Assembly: GCA_002698985.1 (NCBI GenBank) | Contig: PAAY01000015.1 | Location: 1 to 38,361 of the forward strand | DNA from: Saprospirales bacterium | GTDB taxonomy: Bacteria; Bacteroidota; Bacteroidia; Chitinophagales; Saprospiraceae | Reading direction: 5' to 3' | DNA length: 38,361 nt | In this document: piece after piece, positions 7,044-13,716 of the stretch | Numbering within the stretch: the stretch's first letter is position 1 | How the letters are laid out: each line of letters begins with the position of its first letter | Program-made: the position numbers and the translations under genes | Notes under the pieces: generated by a model | What the model saw: only the letters and a program-made list of their open reading frames with translations | Databases searched by the model: none | Told to the model about the DNA's origin: nothing

Positions 7044-8945
7044 TTAGCGACCCATGTGAACAAGCAGTACCGAGACATCCGCCGGCGTGACACCACTGAT
7101 GCGGCTGGCCTGTCCGATGGTGCGGGGCCTGATCCGTGACAGTTTTTCACGGGCTTCTTTCGAGATGGCTTTCAACTGGTGGAAATCAAATCCGTCGTGA
7201 ATGCGCACCTCTTCCAAGCGGTTCATTTTTTCCACCAGTTCCTGTTCCTTCTGAATGTAGCCTTCGTACTTCATTCTGATCTCAGCCTCATTCAGGTGCG
7301 ATTCTTTGAATTTTGACAGAAACTCATCGAGCTCCGGTAATACCGTTCTCAATTCCGCCAGCGAAACCTGGGGCCGGAGCAAAACTCCATGCAATTTCAC
7401 TTGCTGCCGCAAGGGAGAGGAACCTTTGGTTTCGAGGAAAGCGTTGAGTTGGTCAGGGGTGACACTGGTTTCACGGAAAAACCTTTCTATTTCACTTGCG
7501 GCGCTTTCTTTTTCTTCCACAATGCGCATCCGCTCCACCAGGTCCGATTCATCGAGCGGTTTGCCGCCCCAGGTGCCAAATTTTCTGGCCAGTTCGTAAA
7601 TGCGGGGCGTCAGGCGGCTGTCGGCGTTGTCTTGCCTGAGCAGGATGCGGTACTCCGCCCGGGAGGTGAACATCCGGTAGGGTTCTTCGGTGCCTTTGTT
7701 CACCAGGTCGTCAACCAGGACGCCCATGTAGGCCTCCGATCTTTTCAGAATGAAAGGCTCTTCTTCGTGCAATGCCAAATGCGCGTTGATGCCGGCTATC
7801 AGGCCCTGGCAGCCGGCCTCCTCATAACCCGTGGTACCGTTGATCTGACCGGCAAAAAAGAGGTTTTTCACCAGTTGCGTTTCCAGGGTCAGGCTCAGTT
7901 GCATGGGAGGAAAATAGTCGTACTCGATGGCGTAGCCCGGCCGGAACATCTTGGCATTTTCGAAGCCCGGAACCTTGCGCAAGGCATTGTACTGGACATC
8001 TTCGGGAAGTGAAGAAGAAAAACCGTTGACGTAGACCTCACAGGTGTTCCAGCCTTCCGGTTCCACAAACAGCTGATGCCGGTCACGGTCGGCAAAGCGG
8101 TCGATTTTATCCTCGATGGAAGGGCAGTAGCGTGGCCCCTGTCCCTGAATCCTGCCATTGAACATGGGAGATTGATCGAAGCCGCTTTTCAGTATTTCAT
8201 GCACCTCAGGACTGGTATAGGTGATGTGGCAGGGCAACTGTTTTTCCAGCCTGGGTGTGTCCGTAAAGGAAAATTTACCCGGCGGGTCGTCACCTTCCTG
8301 GATTTCCATTTTGTCGTAATCCAGCGTGCGGCCGTCCAGCCGGGGAGGAGTCCCGGTTTTCATCCGTCCGGACTCAAAGCCGAGTGAACGGAGTTGTTCC
8401 GTAATGCCTTTGGCTGCGCGTTCGCCGGCACGCCCGCCACCGAACTGCTTTTCACCGATGTGGATGATGCCATTGAGGAAGGTGCCGTTCGTCAGAATGA
8501 CTGCCTTGCCAGGTATTTCCAATCCTAGCCCGGTGTAGACACCACGTACCCTTCCGTCTTTGACAATGATGCCGGTAACCATCTCCTGCCAGAAGTCGAT
8601 ATTGGGATGGGCTTCCAGCATCTGGCGCCATTTGGCCGCAAACAGCATGCGGTCGCTTTGTGCACGGGGGCTCCACATGGCCGGTCCTTTGGAGCGGTTC
8701 AGCATACGGAACTGCACCATGGTGTGATCCGTGACGATGCCCGAATAACCTCCCAGGGCATCGATTTCCCGGACGATCTGCCCCTTCGCAACGCCGCCCA
8801 TGGCAGGGTTGCAGGACATCTGGGCAATGGTCTGCATGTTCATGGTTGCCAGCATGACTTTGGAGCCCAGGTTGGCAGCAGCAACGGCGGCCTCACAGCC
8901 AGCGTGCCCCGCTCCAACAACAATCACATCGTACTCAGGAAACAT
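7044..8945 (-). CDS. mnmG: MnmG, tRNA U34 carboxymethylaminomethyl modification enzyme, FAD subunit
   Basis: A 633-residue protein of normal family length. The FAD motif VVGAGHAGCEAA is at residues 9-20, and the GidA signatures include MSCNPAMGGVAKGQIVREIDALGG with its conserved Cys, GTPPRLDGRT, and GQINGTTGYEEAGCQGLIAG. With MnmE it builds the cmnm5 group on wobble uridine 34 of several tRNAs, using methylenetetrahydrofolate, FAD and NADH. The C-terminal helical domain, which contacts tRNA and MnmE, is present and ends RISGVTPADVSVLLVHMGR. The start at 8945 gives MFPEYDVIVVGAGHAG, as in relatives. A TAnnTTTG element lies 89 bp upstream. Confidence 0.97.
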   Translation of the reverse strand: MFPEYDVIVVGAGHAGCEAAVAAANLGSKVMLATMNMQTIAQMSCNPAMGGVAKGQIVREIDALGGYSGIVTDHTMVQFRMLNRSKGPAMWSPRAQSDRMLFAAKWRQMLEAHPNIDFWQEMVTGIIVKDGRVRGVYTGLGLEIPGKAVILTNGTFLNGIIHIGEKQFGGGRAGERAAKGITEQLRSLGFESGRMKTGTPPRLDGRTLDYDKMEIQEGDDPPGKFSFTDTPRLEKQLPCHITYTSPEVHEILKSGFDQSPMFNGRIQGQGPRYCPSIEDKIDRFADRDRHQLFVEPEGWNTCEVYVNGFSSSLPEDVQYNALRKVPGFENAKMFRPGYAIEYDYFPPMQLSLTLETQLVKNLFFAGQINGTTGYEEAGCQGLIAGINAHLALHEEEPFILKRSEAYMGVLVDDLVNKGTEEPYRMFTSRAEYRILLRQDNADSRLTPRIYELARKFGTWGGKPLDESDLVERMRIVEEKESAASEIERFFRETSVTPDQLNAFLETKGSSPLRQQVKLHGVLLRPQVSLAELRTVLPELDEFLSKFKESHLNEAEIRMKYEGYIQKEQELVEKMNRLEEVRIHDGFDFHQLKAISKEAREKLSRIRPRTIGQASRISGVTPADVSVLLVHMGR

Positions 8946-9034
8946 AAGGTGTATCTATTGCTCAGTATTGATCTTTTCCTTCGGGAAAACAACTGAAACC
9001 AAAAGAGTTTCAACCATTTATCCGAAAAAGCGTG

Positions 9035-9042
9035 CAAAAATA
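9035..9042 (-). promoter_or_regulatory. -7 promoter element for mnmG
   Basis: The minus strand reads TATTTTTG, matching TAnnTTTG, about 90 bp before the mnmG ATG. Confidence 0.4.
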
Positions 9043-9142
9043 GGAAATCGCTCAGCAACTACGACCGCTCGCTTCCTGGCCTGATTCATCTTCAAAAGTT
9101 TCACTGTGGAAAAGAAAATCATCGAGAATTGAAATCACGGAT

Positions 9143-9150
9143 TATCTTTG
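9143..9150 (+). promoter_or_regulatory. -7 promoter element for the winged-helix regulator
   Basis: TATCTTTG, a full TAnnTTTG match, 37 bp before the ATG at 9188. Confidence 0.5.
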
Positions 9151-9187
9151 AAGCTCCATTTATCAGGCCGGGTTATCCACACATTGC

Positions 9188-9487
9188 ATGAACACAGACA
9201 AAAAGCCGTTTTTAGACAGTAAACTAATCGAAAGCGCTTCACTGAAATTACGTGCCTGCAACCACAGGTTCCGCCTTGCGATACTTAACACCCTCAACAA
9301 CGAAGGCCCTGTGGACCTGCCTTTCCTTGTGGAAGAACTCAATCTGAACCAGACTTATGTTGCGGAACAGCTCCAGTTCCTCATCGATGCAGGGCTGGTC
9401 TTTGCCCTCGCCGATGGCAATTTTGAACTCAACAAAGAGAAAATTGACGCCATCAACGCTTCCCTCAGGGTATTTGCGACGGAATAA
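9188..9487 (+). CDS. ArsR-like winged-helix transcriptional regulator
   Basis: A 99-residue single-domain protein with an ArsR/SmtB-type winged helix. Helices run from about residue 12: SLKLRACNHRFRLAILNTL (helix 1-2), then VDLPFLVEELNLNQTYVAEQLQFLIDAGLV, the helix-turn-helix with its recognition helix, and a wing at FALADGNFELN. It lacks the classical metal-binding CxC motif of ArsR/SmtB, so a metal sensor role is unlikely from this sequence. The target is unknown. It is transcribed divergently from mnmG, and a TAnnTTTG element lies 37 bp upstream. Confidence 0.8.
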   Translation: MNTDKKPFLDSKLIESASLKLRACNHRFRLAILNTLNNEGPVDLPFLVEELNLNQTYVAEQLQFLIDAGLVFALADGNFELNKEKIDAINASLRVFATE

Positions 9488-9583
9488 TTGTGCCTGCATT
9501 CTCATGAGGCAAAAGTCAATGGCCTGACTCAATCCTTTCTTTCAAAGAGGGAAGTTCAAGACTTGATTGCAATGAAAGCCGCA

Positions 9584-10333
9584 TCAAGTATTCAAAGCTC
9601 CGCAAACACTGATCACCTGCCCTGAAATGTAGCCCGCCATTTCTGAACCCAGGAATACACAGACATCGGCCACCTCTTCCCCTTTGCCAAAGCGTTTCAT
9701 CGGAATGTTGGCGAAATAGGCCTCTTTGGTCTTTTCATCCAGGGCCTCCGTCATTTCCGTCTCGATGAATCCGGGGGCAATGGCATTGCAGCGGATGTTC
9801 CTGGAGCCCACTTCTTTGGCCACTGATTTTGTGAAACCAATCATGCCGGCTTTGCTGGCTGCGTAGTTGGCCTGCCCTGCATTTCCGGTTACACCAACGA
9901 TGGAGCTGATGTTGATGATGGAACCACCACGGGCCTTGAGCATGGGGCGGAGCACCTGTTTGGTGAGATTGAAAACAGATTTCAGGTTGGTGTGGATGAC
10001 TTCATCCCATTGTTCTTCGGTCATTCTCAACATGAGGTTGTCCCTGGTGATGCCGGCATTGTTGACGAGGATGTCAATTTGCCCAAAATCTGCGAGAACA
10101 GCCGCAACGAGGTCGGCTGACTGTTGAAAGTCACTGGCGTCTGAACGGTAGCACTGGACTTTGACGCCGGTTTCGTTGGCAACAGCGTCAGCCAGGGCCT
10201 TGGCTTTTTCTTCAGAAGATAAAAAGGTGAATGCCACGTTGGCGCCGTTTGCTGCCATGCGCTTGACGATGGCTGCTCCGATTCCACGGGAGCCTCCGGT
10301 GACCAGTGCAGTTTTTCCTTCCAGTAACTTCAT
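9584..10333 (-). CDS. fabG: FabG, 3-oxoacyl-[acyl-carrier-protein] reductase
   Basis: A 249-residue classical short-chain dehydrogenase. The NADP(H)-binding TGGSRGIG motif is at residues 12-19, NNAG follows strand 4, and the catalytic residues are Ser144, Tyr157 and Lys161 (NISSIVG ... YAASK). The GNAGQANYAASKAG segment and the C-terminal GYISGQVISVCGALNT ending are typical of FabG, which reduces 3-ketoacyl-ACP in fatty acid elongation. The usual C-terminal G-G-x-x motif here reads CGALNT, a small deviation. A TAnnTTTG element lies 55 bp upstream. No other fab genes are nearby, so a paralogous SDR of another pathway cannot be excluded. Confidence 0.93.
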   Translation of the reverse strand: MKLLEGKTALVTGGSRGIGAAIVKRMAANGANVAFTFLSSEEKAKALADAVANETGVKVQCYRSDASDFQQSADLVAAVLADFGQIDILVNNAGITRDNLMLRMTEEQWDEVIHTNLKSVFNLTKQVLRPMLKARGGSIINISSIVGVTGNAGQANYAASKAGMIGFTKSVAKEVGSRNIRCNAIAPGFIETEMTEALDEKTKEAYFANIPMKRFGKGEEVADVCVFLGSEMAGYISGQVISVCGALNT

Positions 10334-10388
10334 GGTGTGTTGTTTTTCAGTTGAATTCTGATTCGGGTTGAAGATTCAAATTGGTGCG

Positions 10389-10396
10389 CAAATGTA
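10389..10396 (-). promoter_or_regulatory. -7 promoter element for fabG
   Basis: The minus strand reads TACATTTG, matching TAnnTTTG, 55 bp before the fabG ATG. Confidence 0.5.
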
Positions 10397-10411
10397 AAAA
10401 AACGGACAGGA

Positions 10412-11245
10412 TCAAAGCGATAAAGATAGCCCGTCAAAAGCCAACGTCACGTGTGGCGGCAGGGTAGGGTTGACCTCCTCGAATTTACCCATGTGGTGAC
10501 TGATGTGGGTCAGGTAAGCTTTACCAGGATTCAGATCTTGTATCAGCTCCAGTGCTTCCGCAAGATTGAGGTGGGTTTTGTGGGGCTTGTGGTGGAGTGC
10601 GTTAATGACGAGGTGCTTCAACCCTTTCAAATCCGATTTGGATGATTCCGGAATGGTCTTTACGTCTGTGAGGTAGGCAAATTCGCCGGTTTTGAATCCC
10701 AGAATGGGCAGGTTGCCATGGAGCAGTTCCAGGCATTTGAACCGTAGATCACCTATGGTCAATTCCTGTTGATCTTCAATTTCGACTAGTTCGAGTTTTG
10801 GGGCACCGGGATAAGGATCCTTGTCAAAAATGTATTCAAACCGTTTTCTGATTTCACCAAGCACCCGGCCCATGGCGTAAATGGGCATTGGGCGTTTTTG
10901 CCGGAAGTTGAAAGGGCGCACATCGTCGAGGCCGATGATGTGGTCGTTGTGCTCATGGGTGATGAGGACTACATCCAGTTTTTGCACTCCGGCCCTAAGC
11001 ATCTGCTGCCGGAAGTCAGGTCCGGCATCGATCACCACTGTCGTTTCAGCCGATTCAATCAAAAGGCTGACCCTGAGTCGCTGGTCTTTGGGGTCGGGAG
11101 AGGTGCAGACATCACAATTGCAGCCTATCACCGGCACACCCTGCGAGGTGCCAGTACCCAAAAAAGTTATTTTCAGAGGTTTCCCGGACAATGGTTTTTC
11201 TTTTGTGGCGGCAAAGATAAAAGACTGGCAAGTCAGAATGGCCAA
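10412..11245 (-). CDS. PhnP-like MBL-fold metallo-hydrolase
   Basis: A metallo-beta-lactamase-fold protein of up to 277 residues. ITFLGTGTSQGVPVIGC opens the fold, the extra zinc site GCNCDVC (Cys42, Cys44, Cys47) is that of the PhnP/lipoate-associated subgroup, and the metal motif THEHNDH (His97, His99, Asp101, His102) is intact. Later metal ligands are LTDVKT and THISHHMG. PhnP enzymes are cyclic phosphodiesterases, but the substrate of this copy is unknown. The start is doubtful: the ATG at 11245 gives about 24 residues not typical of the family, and a full TAnnTTTG element (11212-11219) lies inside that stretch. A TTG at 11191, giving a 259-residue protein, may be the real start. It follows the TPR protein gene by 13 bp. 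Confidence 0.88.
   Translation of the reverse strand: MAILTCQSFIFAATKEKPLSGKPLKITFLGTGTSQGVPVIGCNCDVCTSPDPKDQRLRVSLLIESAETTVVIDAGPDFRQQMLRAGVQKLDVVLITHEHNDHIIGLDDVRPFNFRQKRPMPIYAMGRVLGEIRKRFEYIFDKDPYPGAPKLELVEIEDQQELTIGDLRFKCLELLHGNLPILGFKTGEFAYLTDVKTIPESSKSDLKGLKHLVINALHHKPHKTHLNLAEALELIQDLNPGKAYLTHISHHMGKFEEVNPTLPPHVTLAFDGLSLSL
11212..11219 (-). promoter_or_regulatory. -7 promoter element inside the 5' end of the MBL-fold ORF
   Basis: The minus strand reads TATCTTTG, a full TAnnTTTG match, about 20 bp before an in-frame TTG (11191). It suggests the annotated ATG start is too far upstream. Confidence 0.5.
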
Positions 11246-11258
11246 TGATTCTTGCCAT

Positions 11259-12782
11259 TCATCCTCTCAATGCCTCGTAGGTCAATTCCCATAGCTTCTC
11301 ATAGGGGATGGGCTCCATTTCCGAACTCTGAGGAGCTTTGGACAATGGCATTTCCGCTAATTTTTTGATGTACTTTTTTGCCCGTTCGTAAACGGTGCGT
11401 TTGTGGAAATGGCCGAGCGGAATCTGGGTGAGCATTTTGATGAAACAACTGCTTCGGTAAGTGTCGTTTTTCCGGAGGTGACGACCAGTATAGGCCTTCA
11501 GGGCTTCCACTCTGTCAATTACCTCGCTCTGCTTGTTTTGCCGAAGGAAAAACAAAATTTGCAGCGCCATTACAGCGATGTTTGCTCCCTGCTTGTCTTT
11601 TGAGAATTCCGCAACCTGGTTCAGGAAGCGGCCCAGTTTGAAGCCTTTGAGCTGGGCCTCTTGTTTCAAGGTGGGCTTGGCTTTTTCAACCATCACCAGG
11701 TAGTGTATGAAGGCCTCCATCAGCAGCCAACGCTCCTGATAGACACTTGGCAGCTTGGTCCTTTCTGGTTTGTTGAAGGCCTCCAGGAATACCTCCAATG
11801 CTTCCTGGTAGTTCCCCGTGTGCAGGTATAGAAGTAACTCGTATTCTTTGATGATGAACCAATTATGGTTTACAGCAGGATACTCCTCAAAATACCTGTT
11901 GATCTCCACTTTGGCTTCATTGTAATGCCCCAGGTGCAGCATACTGGAAATGGCGGATATCTGAAAGGTGAGGAAGGCTGTAGGTGCTAACAAATGCTTT
12001 TTGGGACTCAAGGCTCCCATTGCCTCATTGGCGCTCTGCAATACACGCTGGTGATCATATACTATATGGTAGCGGTACATTTTCACCCGGTAGTAATTCA
12101 AATAAAACGAGGCAGTACGGTGGTCATCGGGAATTTTCTCCAATTTTTTGACGTACTCGATAGCTTCAGGCTCAAGAAAGCTGTAAGAAGCTCTGGACTT
12201 AACAAAGTGGACGGCCAGGTTTTGGTAGTATTCTTCAGCGAGCAATTCAGCCTCAAATTTTTTGAGCTGCAGTTCAAGTTGTTTGTGTATCCTTTCAAGT
12301 AGATTAGGATTGCCTTCAGTCAGCAAGTAAGTTGAACGAAGCTGTCGCAATGACAAAATTGCTAAATCCGTGAATTCAAATTTAAGAGCGGTTCTATAAA
12401 GCTTTTCAGCAAGTTTGCGCCTAACAGATAAAGAAACAGATCGGCCGGTAAGTATTTTTAAAATGGCATAATCCTGATGCCCCAGATAAAAAGCTTTTTG
12501 AATGTCCCTGAATTTGGGTTGATTTAGATCAACGAACAGGATTGAAGTCAGCAACTTCTTTTCGAGTTTCTTGATGGTTTTGTTCAATGCCTGCTCGGGG
12601 TTTTGATTCTGTTTGAACAAGATCTCGATGGCCTCTTCTCTCGATCTCACTTTACCCGAATGGAGCAATTCGTACAGTTGCTCAGTTTTGTTTGAAGGCG
12701 TCTTTTTGCCCTGACCGATGATCTCGAGGTTTTTGGCCTTGTTTTTGGAAACTACTTGAACGAGTTCAATCAAATCCTTCAT
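11259..12782 (-). CDS. Large helical TPR-like protein of unknown function
   Basis: A 507-residue protein, almost entirely helical and without signal peptide or membrane segment. The N-terminal ~100 residues are Lys-rich and contain a conserved-looking stretch (KTEQLYELLHSGKVRSREEAI). The remainder has irregular TPR-like helix pairs, for example GHYNEAKVEINRYFEEYPAV near residue 280 and LHTGNYQEALEVFLEAF near 320. I do not recognise a named family; such proteins are usually scaffolds. Just upstream, on the opposite strand, is a 29-codon ORF with a terminator. Downstream, 13 bp away, is the MBL-fold hydrolase. Confidence 0.75.
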   Translation of the reverse strand: MKDLIELVQVVSKNKAKNLEIIGQGKKTPSNKTEQLYELLHSGKVRSREEAIEILFKQNQNPEQALNKTIKKLEKKLLTSILFVDLNQPKFRDIQKAFYLGHQDYAILKILTGRSVSLSVRRKLAEKLYRTALKFEFTDLAILSLRQLRSTYLLTEGNPNLLERIHKQLELQLKKFEAELLAEEYYQNLAVHFVKSRASYSFLEPEAIEYVKKLEKIPDDHRTASFYLNYYRVKMYRYHIVYDHQRVLQSANEAMGALSPKKHLLAPTAFLTFQISAISSMLHLGHYNEAKVEINRYFEEYPAVNHNWFIIKEYELLLYLHTGNYQEALEVFLEAFNKPERTKLPSVYQERWLLMEAFIHYLVMVEKAKPTLKQEAQLKGFKLGRFLNQVAEFSKDKQGANIAVMALQILFFLRQNKQSEVIDRVEALKAYTGRHLRKNDTYRSSCFIKMLTQIPLGHFHKRTVYERAKKYIKKLAEMPLSKAPQSSEMEPIPYEKLWELTYEALRG

Positions 12783-12967
12783 AGGTTAAGCGATTTTTAT
12801 CTTTCTCCCCACGCTCCCGAACTCAACCTCTTTTCTCCCAACACTACTAAATCCAAAATTGAGCACAGCAGCTGACACCCCTTAGTCGGCAGATTACCCT
12901 CGCTTGCTCGATACTCCCCATTCGTACTTACAAGGCTGGAAACTTTAACCAAACTCACACAATAACT

Positions 12968-13057
12968 ATGGATCTACTCACTGTCATTGATTTAGTAGTT
13001 GACTTCATTTCAGGAGGTGCCGAATCTATCATCATTGAAGATGATGGAGCAATGTAG
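12968..13057 (+). CDS. Candidate small ORF, 29 residues
   Basis: An ATG opens a 29-codon frame, MDLLTVIDLVVDFISGGA followed by an acidic end (ESIIIEDDGAM). It lies in a 900-bp stretch without any large gene and upstream of a strong hairpin at 13183-13219. The peptide is hydrophobic in its first half and acidic in its second. Frames +1 and +2 after its stop are open for 40-50 codons, which may indicate a decayed longer gene rather than a real micropeptide. I see no TAnnTTTG element directly upstream. Confidence 0.25.
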   Translation: MDLLTVIDLVVDFISGGAESIIIEDDGAM

Positions 13058-13182
13058 AACAACTCTATTGTCTTCCTGATCGCCCAATAAAGCAAAGGGC
13101 AAACACTTACTCGTTTGGACTGCCGGGGGAGAATTGTACTCCTCCTGGCATGGCCAAACCTACGACAAGTCTGTGAAATTGA

Positions 13183-13219
13183 AAAATCCAATCACTTGTT
13201 TTTCAGGTGATTGGATTTT
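13183..13219. terminator. Intrinsic terminator, probably bidirectional
   Basis: A perfect 13-bp stem, AAAATCCAATCAC (13183-13195) with GTGATTGGATTTT (13207-13219), closes an 11-nt loop. The stem carries A and T tracts on its two sides, so it could stop transcription from either strand. Confidence 0.65.
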
Positions 13220-13296
13220 CTATTGTCCAAATTGAAGGTTAATCTGCTGTGGAAAAATCGCTGTAATTCGTTACGGAATTGGGTCAATACCCGCCA

Positions 13297-13304
13297 TATC
13301 TTTG
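13297..13304 (+). promoter_or_regulatory. -7 promoter element for a short transcript
   Basis: TATCTTTG, a full TAnnTTTG match, lies about 200 bp before an intrinsic terminator with no large ORF between. A TTG at 13279-13281 is a weak -33 candidate with short spacing. Confidence 0.45.
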
Positions 13305-13310
13305 TACCAT

Positions 13311-13533
13311 CAGAAACGAACAACCGGTTGATCAGTCCCGGTAACATTGAAAAGAGTTACAGGTTTCTAGAATCGCTCCGTACAACGCTCAAAAAAACGC
13401 TCCGAACAAATTTTTTTGTTCAACAACGCTCCGAAGAAGTATTGAAACGATTGATCATTTAAGCTGGGTTTTTTCAAGGTTAAAACACAAAAGCCAAGTT
13501 CGAGCCTCCGGTACATCACCGGAGGTTCTTTTT
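13311..13533 (+). ncRNA. Candidate small RNA or short mRNA between promoter and terminator
   Basis: The interval runs from just behind a consensus -7 element to an intrinsic terminator, about 220 nt. It contains the palindrome CAACCGGTTG (13321-13330), a GTAAC/GTTAC hairpin, and a GAACAAA/TTTGTTC hairpin with a T4 loop, plus three spaced AACGCTC words. No known RNA family motif (SRP, RNase P, tmRNA) is visible. An alternative reading is a short message: a TTG-started frame of 44 codons (13328-13462) is open and rich in Arg, Lys and Thr. The evidence is the flanking signals only. Confidence 0.35.
13505..13533 (+). terminator. Intrinsic terminator
   Basis: An 8-bp GC-rich stem, CCTCCGGT (13505-13512) with ACCGGAGG (13518-13525), and a 5-nt loop are followed by TTCTTTTT. 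This is a classic rho-independent terminator on the plus strand. Confidence 0.75.
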
Positions 13534-13716
13534 GTTTGGTAACCCAGCAAAGAAAATGGAAAGTGGAGAGAAAAACGAAAGCAGCTCCGATTTGCTAATT
13601 GAAAATTAGTGAGAGTAAACTCGTGAGCTGCTTCCAGGAATAACGCCTATTTCTTTAAACCTCACTTATTACGTTTCAGGGCGCCATTGCGCTGCCAACA
13701 GCTCAAAAAAGTTTTG
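13534..13716. other. Spacer between terminator and adenylate cyclase stop
   Basis: I see no coding frame, promoter or clear repeat here beyond short A/T-rich palindromic words such as CTAATTGAAAATTAG. Confidence 0.4.
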
